DNA from: Treponema sp.
GTDB taxonomy: Bacteria; Spirochaetota; Spirochaetia; Treponematales; Treponemataceae
Direction of reading: 5' to 3'
DNA length: 27,246 nt
NCBI GenBank assembly: GCA_022510885.1
Contig: JAFLSP010000008.1
Location: 1-27,246 of the forward strand
In this document: positions 8,023 to 14,544 of the stretch, one piece after another
Numbering within the stretch: the first letter of the stretch is position 1
Layout of the letters: each line of letters begins with the position of its first letter
The notes under the pieces: generated by a model
What the model saw: the letters and a program-made list of their open reading frames with translations, nothing else
What the model was told of the DNA's origin: nothing
Database searches by the model: none
Translations under genes and position numbers: made by a program

Positions 8023-9743
8023 TACGCAAGCCCCAGTTCTTTAAAGAGTTTTTTATACGCCTCAAACTGCTCTGAATGAGCGAATTCCGTGATTTTGTCC
8101 TCGGGCAGGTTCTCAAGCAGTTGGTCCATATAGGAAAGCACCGACTTGATTTCCTGCTTCAAATCTCCCGAAATTCCGCTGTCCACACCCACCGTTTCTG
8201 CGGCAGAGGACTCCTGCGGCACTGTCGCCGCATCGGTTGCGGGCGGCTCTTCCGCGACAGCGCTTTCAGACGATGGCTCGTCTGCTCCGGCGATTGGCTC
8301 GCTTTCGGATAACGGCGGCGCACTTTCTTCGGAACTGATGGCATCCGTTGTGCTGCTTTCTTCCGTCGTCGCTTCGTCGGTTTTTGGCAGGAAAATTTCA
8401 TTAGGCAAATCTGGTGTTTGAACCTGCGTGGTGGCATCAAAGTTGGCGTCGCCATCATCCGTTTCTACCGGCGGCTCGGCGGCAGCAGGCTCATCCCCTG
8501 TCTCGACCGTTTCCGACTGGAAGTCGGCATTGTTCATGATGTTGGTCATTTCATCGGTGGAAAGGGCGATGGTCTCGTCCTCACCGTTGTCATCAAAGAA
8601 TCCGCCCGTTGTCGGCTCTGTCTGTGCGGGCGCAGGGATGTCGGGAACGTCGTCTGTGGCTTCTACCGGAGTTTCGGCTTCCTTGGCGGCAGGTTCGGAA
8701 ATGCCCTTGGTCTGCATAACGGCAAAATCGTTTTTCAGTTGTGCGATTTCGCCGCGCAATGCGTCAAGCTCGCCCATAATTTTGCTTAAAAGCGAGTCTG
8801 TTGCGGCATCGGGTACGGCTTGCGGTACGGGCGGTTCTGCGGAGACATCGTGCGTTTCGCTTTCAGCAGGGGCAGATACGCTTTCCTGCGGTGCGAACAG
8901 GGGCGGGGCGGGTTCGTCGTCATCGGCCGTGACGGTCATCTCGTAGTCTTCCTGTGCGGCCGCCTGTTTCGTGCCGTCTTTCACCTCGCCTTGGCCTTCC
9001 GTGGAGGCATCGTCAAAGCCGAAGTCCGACAAATCGACTGATTCCTCGTCAGGGGACGCGGGCTGTGCCGCCGGAGCAGGCGCGCTTTCGGCGGGTGGTT
9101 CTGCCGAATCGTCGTCAAAGAACGCACTTGCGTCCATCGTGCCGCCGTCGCCGAGCGCATTGAACATATCGTCAAAGGAATCGGCGTTTGCCTCAGGAGC
9201 GGTTTCCGTCTCTGCGGCAGGGGCAGGCTGCTCGTCTGCCGTGCTGTCGTCAAAGCCGAACGCGCTCAAATCGATAGACTCCGTTCCTGCATCAAGGTCG
9301 TTGCTCGCCGCGTCCGTGGTCGGCTCTTCCGCAGTGTCCGTCGCCGCGCTCTCGGTAGCGAAAATGCCCGCGCCGTCATCAAACGAAAGGTCGATGTCGA
9401 GCGGCACGTCCCCGGTTGGGGTCGTCACGCCCGTGTCGTTCAGTGTGTTCATGCCAAAGTCGGCTGCCGTGTCAGGCTGTGCGGGCGCTTGCTCTTGGCC
9501 ATAGCCTCGGTTTCCCTCTGCCACGCCCTCAAATTCGCCGCCCGCGATGAATTCGTCAAGGGAAATGTCCTCTTCCGTCGCGTCCGCTTCTGCGGAGGCA
9601 GGACCGAGTGCGTCAAGCGACGAAAGGTCGGGAAGTTCCGCATCCAAAGAGAAGTCCGCTGGCGTTGCGTCTGCCGAGTCGGCATCTTTTTTTATCCACA
9701 CGCCGTATTTGTCCAATTCGTCGGTTTTCTCGGAATCACTCAT
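8022..9743 (-). CDS. Acidic, mostly disordered protein with repeated DLS-type short motifs
   Basis: This 573-residue protein is very rich in Asp, Glu, Ala, Ser and Pro and is probably unstructured over most of its length. Short motifs recur: FSLDAELPD (31-39), ISLDEFIAG (60-68), IDLSFDDGA (117-125), IDLSAFGFDD (157-166) and VDLSDFGFDD (236-245), plus TIALSTDEMTNIM near 391-403. A probable coiled coil spans about 317-345 (LLSKIMGELDALRGEIAQLK). The final 48 residues, containing MDQLLENLPEDKI and FEAYKKLFKELGL, look like a small conserved helical domain. The N-terminus contains DKYGVWIKK, a phrase I associate with treponemal proteins. AAGGGG precedes the ATG at 9743. It is the first gene of the operon. 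A scaffold or adaptor role is inference; no enzymatic motif is visible. Confidence 0.85.
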   Translation of the reverse strand: MSDSEKTDELDKYGVWIKKDADSADATPADFSLDAELPDLSSLDALGPASAEADATEEDISLDEFIAGGEFEGVAEGNRGYGQEQAPAQPDTAADFGMNTLNDTGVTTPTGDVPLDIDLSFDDGAGIFATESAATDTAEEPTTDAASNDLDAGTESIDLSAFGFDDSTADEQPAPAAETETAPEANADSFDDMFNALGDGGTMDASAFFDDDSAEPPAESAPAPAAQPASPDEESVDLSDFGFDDASTEGQGEVKDGTKQAAAQEDYEMTVTADDDEPAPPLFAPQESVSAPAESETHDVSAEPPVPQAVPDAATDSLLSKIMGELDALRGEIAQLKNDFAVMQTKGISEPAAKEAETPVEATDDVPDIPAPAQTEPTTGGFFDDNGEDETIALSTDEMTNIMNNADFQSETVETGDEPAAAEPPVETDDGDANFDATTQVQTPDLPNEIFLPKTDEATTEESSTTDAISSEESAPPLSESEPIAGADEPSSESAVAEEPPATDAATVPQESSAAETVGVDSGISGDLKQEIKSVLSYMDQLLENLPEDKITEFAHSEQFEAYKKLFKELGLA

Positions 9744-9822
9744 GTCTTTCCCCTTCGCGCCCGTGCGGCATCGGTCTCTCTTTTCAGTATCGGCAACGTA
9801 TGGCGCAAACTATATCGTATTC

Positions 9823-9851
9823 ATTGTACACGACATGGACGAAAAAGTCTA
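9823..9851 (-). promoter_or_regulatory. Candidate promoter of the five-gene minus operon
   Basis: On the minus strand TAGACT (-35, 9851-9846) is followed after 17 bp by TACAAT (-10, 9828-9823). Transcription would begin near 9816, giving a leader of about 73 nt before the ATG at 9743. Each box matches the sigma-70 consensus moderately. A second AT-rich TATAGT lies about 14 bp downstream. Confidence 0.45.
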
Positions 9852-9910
9852 TTGCCTTTCCCGCAAATATCACGTCGGGTGCGCTGCAAGGCAGGCGGCA
9901 AGGTGGAGGA

Positions 9911-9989
9911 GACTCTCTGCGCACGGAGAGCGGGCAAGACCTGCGCCGTTACTCGGCTCTCCGCGCACGGAGAACGGACTCTCCGTGCG
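9911..9989. repeat. Inverted/direct repeats of CGCACGGAGA
   Basis: CGCACGGAGAG occurs at 9920-9930, CGCACGGAGAA at 9964-9974, and its exact complement CTCTCCGTGCG at 9979-9989. TCTCCG (9958-9963) and CGGAGA (9968-9973) form a hairpin with loop CGCA. CCGTT (9946-9950) and AACGG (9973-9977) could close an outer stem around it. The cluster abuts the 27-bp hairpin array. Confidence 0.75.
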
Positions 9990-9990
9990 A

Positions 9991-10118
9991 CCGTTAATGG
10001 GACTAACGGAAGCCGTTCCGTTAAGGAGCTTAACGGAGGTCAGTCCGTTAATGACAGTAACGGAAAATGCTTCGTTAAGACCATTAACGGAAGGTCACGC
10101 CGTTAAGGAGGCCGACGG
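9991..10118. repeat. Five-unit 27-bp-period palindrome array (CCGTTA-N7-TAACGG)
   Basis: Left arms CCGTTA start at 9991, 10018, 10045, 10072 (TCGTTA) and 10100. Right arms TAACGG start at 10004, 10031 (10030 with an extra T), 10058, 10085 and, degenerate as CGACGG, at 10113. The arms are conserved while the 7-bp centres (ATGGGAC, AGGAGCT, ATGACAG, AGACCAT, AGGAGGC) and the 8-9 bp spacers vary. The second unit extends to a 9-bp stem, TCCGTTAAG/CTTAACGGA, with a 3-nt loop. It lies just upstream of the yicC promoter. Function unknown: tandem operators or RNA hairpins are both possible. Confidence 0.9.
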
Positions 10119-10197
10119 AATACGGCGGTCGCGGAATGCCGCAAAAGGGGACATTGCGATAAAATTGCCGCGTGGCATGGCTTTTTTTCGCGTGTTG

Positions 10198-10206
10198 TGG
10201 TATACT
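10198..10206 (+). promoter_or_regulatory. Extended -10 promoter of yicC
   Basis: TGGTATACT is an extended -10 element (TGn plus TATACT). No clear -35 is seen at 16-18 bp upstream; the region is T-rich. The -10 ends 6 nt before the yicC ATG, so the expected start of transcription falls on the initiation codon itself, predicting a leaderless message. Confidence 0.55.
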
Positions 10207-10212
10207 GTCGGT

Positions 10213-11082
10213 ATGCATTCGATGACGGGATACGGTTTTGCGGAAGCCGTTGTGGAGGATACGCAGGTCAGCGTGGAGATAAAGTCGGTCAACAGCCGCT
10301 TCCTTGACTTGTCCGTGGGCCTGCCCCCTTTCCTGAATCCGCTGGAGTCGCGCATTCGCAAGGCGGTCGGAGAAAAGGTCGCCCGCGGCAAGATTGACGT
10401 GACGGTGCGTGTGCATGACGCTTCGCCTGCCGCCATAGTGAGCGCAGACCCTGCCGCCGCGCGTGCGTATTACGATGCCATCGCGCAGGTTGCCGCCGCG
10501 CTCGGAAAGCCTGCGGACGACATCCCGCTCGCGCTTGTCATCCAGCAGGAGGGCGTGCTGAACGTCACGCGCTGTTTTGACGCGGAGGCATGCTGGAAGA
10601 AAATCGAGGGCGTGTTTGAGGCGGTGCTCGCGCAGTTCCTTGCCGACCGCGCGCGCGAGGGCGAGAACCTCCGCGCGGACTTGCTCGCCAAACTTGACGC
10701 GCTCGACGGCTGCGCCGCATTTTTTGCGGACTGGCAGCCGCGCATGGAGGCACGCTTCCGGGAGATGATTGCCCAAAAGTTCGCCGACTTGCTCGGCGAG
10801 CGGGCGGACGAGAACCGCATTATGCAGGAGACTGCCGCGATGCTCGTCCGCTACACGATAAACGAAGAAATCATCCGGCTGCAAAGTCATCTTGCCGCGC
10901 TCCGCAAGGCGTTCGACGAGGAAGGCGCGCCCGGCAAGCGCATCGACTTCATCTGTCAGGAGGCGAACCGGGAAATCAACACGATTGGCAGCAAGAATCA
11001 GTTTACGGAGGTGGGGCAGATGGTCATCGCCGCGAAGGATGCCCTTGAGAATATCCGCGAGCAGTGCAGGAATGTGGAGTAG
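10213..11082 (+). CDS. yicC: YicC/YloC-family endoribonuclease
   Basis: This 289-residue protein is a YicC/YloC family member. These act as endoribonucleases or RNase adaptors in RNA turnover in the cytoplasm. The start MHSMTGYGFA matches the family's hallmark N-terminus (SMTGxG), followed by VEIKSVNSRFLDLSVGLP. The C-terminus has DFICQEANREINTIGSKN, the conserved metal-binding/DUF1732 end of the family. The length is normal. An open frame extends far upstream through the palindrome array, but family homology begins only here, and ATG at 10213 fits the usual few residues before SMTG. No Shine-Dalgarno is present; the -10 box is 6 nt upstream. It is followed after 6 nt by the cytidylate kinase gene, and the two are probably cotranscribed. 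Identification is secure; RNA targets are unknown. Confidence 0.93.
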   Translation: MHSMTGYGFAEAVVEDTQVSVEIKSVNSRFLDLSVGLPPFLNPLESRIRKAVGEKVARGKIDVTVRVHDASPAAIVSADPAAARAYYDAIAQVAAALGKPADDIPLALVIQQEGVLNVTRCFDAEACWKKIEGVFEAVLAQFLADRAREGENLRADLLAKLDALDGCAAFFADWQPRMEARFREMIAQKFADLLGERADENRIMQETAAMLVRYTINEEIIRLQSHLAALRKAFDEEGAPGKRIDFICQEANREINTIGSKNQFTEVGQMVIAAKDALENIREQCRNVE

Positions 11083-11088
11083 GAGACT

Positions 11089-11652
11089 ATGGCAGAATAT
11101 ACCCTTGTACCGAACACGACGTTGCGTATCGCCGTCAGCGGGAAGTCGGGCTGCGGGAACACGACCGTCAGCACGCTGCTCGCCGAGCGGCTCGGCGTTA
11201 CGCTGATTAACTTTACGTTCCGGCAGCTCGCCGCCGAGCGGGGACTGTCGCTCGCGCAGGTGATTGAGAACGCCAAGACCGACGACAGCTACGACCGCGC
11301 CGTTGACACCAAGCAGGTGGAGCTTGCCCGCGCTGACAGCTGCGTGCTCGGAAGCCGGCTTGCCATCTGGATGCTCAAAGAGGCGGACGTAAAAGTCTAC
11401 CTGATTGCAAGCGACGACACGCGCGCCAAGCGCATTCTCAACCGCGAGGGCGGCGACTTGCAGCAGATTAAGGAATTCACCGCCATGCGCGACCGCGAGG
11501 ACAGCGCGCGCTACATGAAACTCTACGGTATCGACAATGATGAGTACGAGTTCGCCGACCTCAAAATCGACACCGCCACGCGCACGCCAGAGCAGATTGT
11601 CGCGCTCATTCTCGATTACCTTGAGCAGAACGGTCGCATCGTGCGGAAATGA
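11089..11652 (+). CDS. cmk: Cytidylate kinase-like (d)CMP kinase
   Basis: This 187-residue P-loop kinase phosphorylates CMP/dCMP with ATP in pyrimidine nucleotide salvage. It belongs to the short archaeal-type cytidylate kinase group: IAVSGKSGCGNTT at 14-26, LINFTFRQLAAERG, DxxYDRAVD, VLGSRLAIWML, VYLIASDDTRAKRIL, then ERE/RDREDSARYMKLYGID and a closing helix. The P-loop reads GKSGCGNT, with Asn24 where classical Walker A has Lys. Archaeal members also depart here (GSGTT), and I believe spirochaete ones share GNTT, so this is a family trait and not a lesion. TAGGAG, overlapping the yicC stop, is its ribosome binding site. It ends at a 9-bp stem shared with convergent leuD. Confidence 0.88.
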   Translation: MAEYTLVPNTTLRIAVSGKSGCGNTTVSTLLAERLGVTLINFTFRQLAAERGLSLAQVIENAKTDDSYDRAVDTKQVELARADSCVLGSRLAIWMLKEADVKVYLIASDDTRAKRILNREGGDLQQIKEFTAMRDREDSARYMKLYGIDNDEYEFADLKIDTATRTPEQIVALILDYLEQNGRIVRK

Positions 11653-11655
11653 GAA

Positions 11656-11677
11656 ACGGACGGCGGATGCCGTCCGT
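11656..11677. terminator. Hairpin between convergent cmk and leuD
   Basis: ACGGACGGC (11656-11664), loop GGAT, GCCGTCCGT (11669-11677): a perfect 9-bp GC-rich stem only 3 bases after the cmk stop. There is no immediate T-tract on the plus side (CCTGTCTG follows), so it may be a weak or factor-assisted bidirectional terminator, or an mRNA 3' end stabiliser. Confidence 0.5.
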
Positions 11678-11685
11678 CCTGTCTG

Positions 11686-12219
11686 CTAGTATTTTTCCTC
11701 CGCGTAGCCGACCCAGCCTTCGTTCTCAATCAGCGCCTTCTCGAAGCCGTCCAGCTTGAACGGGTAGCTTTTTGACAGCGAGCCGGCTATCAGCTTGACC
11801 TTCCATGTGCCGTCGTCGCCCTGCTTGATTTTGCACTCGGTGTCCTTGTCGGCGAAGGTGCGGAACATGTCCTCGATGTCCTTCTTGGACATGTCGAGCG
11901 CGAGCAGCCCGCAGTTGTACATGTTCTGCCGGAAGATGCGCGCGAAGTTCGCCGCAATCACGCAGTAGATGCCGTTCGCCTCCAGCGCCCAGGGCGCGTG
12001 CTCGCGGCTGGAGCCGCAGCCGAAGTTGTCGCGCGTGATGATGACGCTCTTCCCCTCAAGGTCTTTCTTGGGGTTGAAGCCGTCGAGCTTGAGGTCCTCA
12101 AGCAGGTAGGGCCTGAGCGCCTGCTTGGAGATTTCCGTCAGGTACTTCGCGGGGATTATCTCGTCCGTGTTGATGTCCGAGCGGTCCAGAAAGAGTACGT
12201 TTCCGCCAAAAGTTTTCAT
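11686..12219 (-). CDS. leuD: 3-isopropylmalate dehydratase-type small subunit
   Basis: This 177-residue small subunit belongs to the LeuCD/homoaconitase-type hydro-lyases, which carry the swivelling substrate-binding domain that closes over the Fe-S subunit. Diagnostic motifs are DRSDINTDEIIPAKYL (11-27 in pieces), GCGSSREHAPWAL (67-79) and the helix IFRQNMYNCGL. The length fits the short (about 165-180) form. The flexible substrate loop after Tyr26 reads YLTE. In characterised relatives this loop separates isopropylmalate from homoaconitate or other acids, so the true substrate is uncertain. The ATG overlaps the leuC stop by 4 bp (ATGA), as expected for subunits made in equal amounts. No leuA or leuB is present in the window. 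Confidence 0.88.
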   Translation of the reverse strand: MKTFGGNVLFLDRSDINTDEIIPAKYLTEISKQALRPYLLEDLKLDGFNPKKDLEGKSVIITRDNFGCGSSREHAPWALEANGIYCVIAANFARIFRQNMYNCGLLALDMSKKDIEDMFRTFADKDTECKIKQGDDGTWKVKLIAGSLSKSYPFKLDGFEKALIENEGWVGYAEEKY

Positions 12220-13508
12220 TTTTTCTCCTCATACAGCGATGAATTCGTTATCGTTCCTGCGATTGCCGTGGCAGCCGCAGTGGCGGGGCTCATCAGGTGG
12301 ACCATGCCGCCCTTTCCCATGCGCCCGTTGAAGTTGCGGTTCGTGGTGGACGCGCACACCTCGCCCGCGGCGAGCACGCCGTTCGACATGCCGAGGCACG
12401 CGCCGCAGGTGGGGTTGGTCACGCAGAAGCCCGCGTCGAGGAACACCGAAATCAGCCCCTCCTCAAGCGCCATCCTGTAGATTTTCGGCGTGGCGGGGCT
12501 GACGATGCCGCGCACGCCGTCCGCGAGGCGGTGCCCCTTGAGCACGCTCGCCGCAACGCGCAGGTCGCTTATCCGCCCGTTGGTGCAGCTGCCGATGTAC
12601 ACCTGGTTCACCTTGGTGCCCGCCATCTCTGACACTCTCTTGATTTGGTCGGGCTTGTAGCCGACGGTGCAGACCGGCTCAAGGCCTGAGAGGTCGAGCG
12701 TGATGACCTTCTCATACGTCGCGTCATCGTCGTCGCGCCACTTGGCGTAGTCGGCGAGCGCGGCGGCCTTGTCCGCGTAGTCGTCCTTGATGAACTCCCA
12801 CAGGTAGTCCACGGTCTTCTCGTCGGGGAAGCAGATGCCGCTCGTGGCGCCGGCCTCCACCGCCATGTTGCACAGCGTCATGCGCTCCTCCATGCCCATG
12901 GCGTCCACGACCGGGCCGGTGAACTCGACGACGCAGTTGGTCGCGCCGTTCACGCCGATTTTGCCGATGAGGTGCAGGATGACGTCCTTGGCGAACACGC
13001 CGGGGCGGAGCGTCCCGTTCAGCACGAATTTGATGGACTTCGGCTCGCGGAACGAGCAGACGCCCTTGAGGATTCCCACCTCAAGGTCCGTGGTGCCCAC
13101 GCCAGCCGCGAACGCGCCGAACGCGCCGTGCGTGCAGGTGTGGCTGTCGCCCATGATGACCGTGTAGCCGGGGCGCACGTAGCCTTTCTCCGGGAAAATC
13201 GCGTGGCACACGCCGTTCGCGCCGATGTCGAAGAAGTCCCCGATGCCGTTGCGCCGCGCCCAGTCGCGCAGGATTTTTCCCTGCTCCGCCGTCTTCGAGT
13301 CCTTGGCGGGCGTCACGTGGTCGATGACCGCCTTGATTTTCGACGGGTCGAACACGCGGTCCTTGCCGCGCTCCACAAGGTCGTTTATCGCCACCGGCGT
13401 GGTGATTTCGTGGCAGAACACGCGGTCGAGCCTGAGGACGTAGGTTCCCGCATACGGCGAGTCCACCAGGTGCGCGTCGAAGATTTTCTGTGCGATGGTC
13501 TTTCCCAT
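12216..13508 (-). CDS. leuC: 3-isopropylmalate dehydratase-type large subunit
   Basis: This 430-residue aconitase-superfamily subunit holds the [4Fe-4S] cluster used to dehydrate and rehydrate a hydroxyacid; in leucine synthesis it isomerises 2- to 3-isopropylmalate. The cluster cysteines are present: Cys308 in GSCTNGR, and Cys368 and Cys371 in TCGAC. The active-site segment MGDSHTCTHGAFGAFAAGVG (119-138) is intact. Its length and motifs fit the archaeal-type LeuC/HacA branch (about 420) better than the 465-residue enterobacterial LeuC. ATG at 13508 has GGGAG at good distance; a TTG 12 bases upstream is not needed. A sigma-70-like promoter lies 38 bp upstream, so leuCD is its own unit. Substrate could be 2-isopropylmalate, a dimethylmalate-like acid or homocitrate; leucine synthesis is the default guess. 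Confidence 0.88.
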   Translation of the reverse strand: MGKTIAQKIFDAHLVDSPYAGTYVLRLDRVFCHEITTPVAINDLVERGKDRVFDPSKIKAVIDHVTPAKDSKTAEQGKILRDWARRNGIGDFFDIGANGVCHAIFPEKGYVRPGYTVIMGDSHTCTHGAFGAFAAGVGTTDLEVGILKGVCSFREPKSIKFVLNGTLRPGVFAKDVILHLIGKIGVNGATNCVVEFTGPVVDAMGMEERMTLCNMAVEAGATSGICFPDEKTVDYLWEFIKDDYADKAAALADYAKWRDDDDATYEKVITLDLSGLEPVCTVGYKPDQIKRVSEMAGTKVNQVYIGSCTNGRISDLRVAASVLKGHRLADGVRGIVSPATPKIYRMALEEGLISVFLDAGFCVTNPTCGACLGMSNGVLAAGEVCASTTNRNFNGRMGKGGMVHLMSPATAAATAIAGTITNSSLYEEKK

Positions 13509-13545
13509 AATTTCTCCCAATGATGATTTGTAAAAATACTACAGC

Positions 13546-13574
13546 AGTTTAATTGTGATTAAAATGTTTGTCAA
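13546..13574 (-). promoter_or_regulatory. Promoter of leuCD
   Basis: TTGACA (13574-13569), 17 bp spacer, TAAACT (13551-13546) on the minus strand: a perfect -35 with a fair -10. Transcription would start near 13539, giving a leader of about 31 nt that carries GGGAG. The leader is too short for a T-box or leucine attenuator. Confidence 0.7.
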
Positions 13575-13591
13575 GCATCGCGGCGTTTCCG

Positions 13592-14542
13592 TCAGCTCAC
13601 CACATTCTGCGGTCTGCCAGCTATGAATGCTGTGATATTCTCTACGGCGACCGCAAGCAGCCGCTCCCGCGTTTCGCGCGGTGCCCAGGCGATATGCGGC
13701 GTGAGCAGGCAGTTCGGCGCGTCGCGGAGTGGGCAGTCCGCGTCCATCGGTTCAGCACGTAGTACGTCAGCCGCGTAGCCCGCGATATGTCCGCCGTTGA
13801 GCGCATCCCGCACCGCGCGCTCATCAACCAGACCGCCGCGCGCCGTGTTGATGAGGTACGCCGTCGGCTTCATGAGCGCGAGCGTCCGTTCGTTCACGAG
13901 GTTTTCCGTCTCGGAAGTAAGCGGCGCGTGCAGGGTGATGAAGTCGGACTGCCGGAACAGGTCGTCGGTGGAGACCGATGTCTCGCCGCCGACGTGCGAG
14001 TGCGCGGTGTGCGCGCGGACGATGATGTTCATGCCGAAAGCATGGGCGATTTCCGCGACTTTCCGCCCGATATTGCCGAAACCGAAGATGCCGAGCGTCT
14101 TTCCGCGCAGTTCGGTGAGCGGGGAGAGCCAGTAGCAGAAGTCGGGCTTTTTGGTCCAGTCGCCTTTGTGCACGGACGCGGTGTGCGCCGCCACATGGTT
14201 CGTGAATGTCAGGATGCATGCGAACACGTGCTGCGCTACGGCATCCGTGCTGTAGGCGGGAACGTTGGTCACGGTGATGCCCCGCTCGCGACAGGCGGCG
14301 GTATCGACCACGTTGTATCCCGTGGCGAGCACGCCGATATATTTCAGTCGCGGGCACTGCGCGAGGAGGTCACGTGTGATGCGTATCTTGTTAAGGAGAA
14401 TGATGTCGCTGTCCGCGATGCGCTGCGCGACGAGCTCGACTGGCGTGCGCTCGTATACCGTGAGGTTGCCCAGTTTTTTGAGTGCGTCCCAGCTCACGTC
14501 GCCGGGGTTCGCTGCATAACCGTCAAGTACCGTGATGTTCAT
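13592..14542 (-). CDS. D-2-hydroxyacid dehydrogenase (glycerate dehydrogenase-like)
   Basis: This 316-residue NAD(P)-dependent oxidoreductase of the D-isomer 2-hydroxyacid dehydrogenase family interconverts a 2-oxoacid and its D-2-hydroxyacid. The nucleotide-binding motif is GIFGFGNIG (151-159), and the catalytic triad is in place: Arg235 in NTARGG, Glu264 in AEPM and His283 in TPHIAW. The overall wording, with ATGYNVVDTAACRERGITVTN in pieces, resembles hydroxypyruvate reductase/glycerate dehydrogenase (HprA) more than lactate dehydrogenase or SerA; no C-terminal ACT domain is present. It begins 2 nt after the stop of the small HMA-like gene, so the two are one transcript. No terminator is visible before the leuCD promoter, which starts 17 bp beyond its stop. 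Exact substrate unknown. Confidence 0.9.
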   Translation of the reverse strand: MNITVLDGYAANPGDVSWDALKKLGNLTVYERTPVELVAQRIADSDIILLNKIRITRDLLAQCPRLKYIGVLATGYNVVDTAACRERGITVTNVPAYSTDAVAQHVFACILTFTNHVAAHTASVHKGDWTKKPDFCYWLSPLTELRGKTLGIFGFGNIGRKVAEIAHAFGMNIIVRAHTAHSHVGGETSVSTDDLFRQSDFITLHAPLTSETENLVNERTLALMKPTAYLINTARGGLVDERAVRDALNGGHIAGYAADVLRAEPMDADCPLRDAPNCLLTPHIAWAPRETRERLLAVAVENITAFIAGRPQNVVS

Positions 14543-14544
14543 GG

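Larger units (their letters stand above)
9744..10212. other. Divergent intergenic region, 469 bp, rich in palindromes
   Basis: The only gene-free stretch over 300 bases. Its left end holds the probable promoter of the minus operon (9823-9851). Bases 9911-9989 hold hairpins built on CGCACGGAGAG, and 9991-10118 hold a five-unit hairpin array. Further small inverted repeats follow: GCGG-AATG-CCGC at 10131-10142 and TGCC-GCGT-GGCA at 10166-10177. The yicC -10 box is at 10201. Open frames run across the region in more than one phase, but they lack a credible start and differ in every phase, so I read it as non-coding. Confidence 0.75.

Noticed and set aside
9911..10118. Possible CRISPR array
   Set aside because: Units are 27 bp in total with only 8-9 bp between palindromes, conserved parts are 6-bp arms, and there are no spacers of normal length or cas genes.
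9547..10212. In-frame N-terminal extension of yicC by about 220 residues, with 9-residue repeats across the palindrome array
   Set aside because: YicC homology starts at SMTGYG. The extension is low-complexity, lies antisense to the acidic protein gene for 200 bp, and reads through only because a 27-bp period keeps frame. A second frame is open too.
11089..11652. cmk as a decayed kinase because of the missing P-loop lysine
   Set aside because: The frame is intact, all other motifs are conserved, and archaeal-type relatives also lack the lysine.
12972..13523. Plus-strand open frame across leuC
   Set aside because: Complement of the well-supported leuC frame; Arg/Val/Ala-rich composition typical of GC-rich shadows.
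13509..13545. Leucine-responsive attenuator or T-box before leuC
   Set aside because: The predicted leader is about 31 nt, too short for either, and has no run of Leu codons or T-box sequence.
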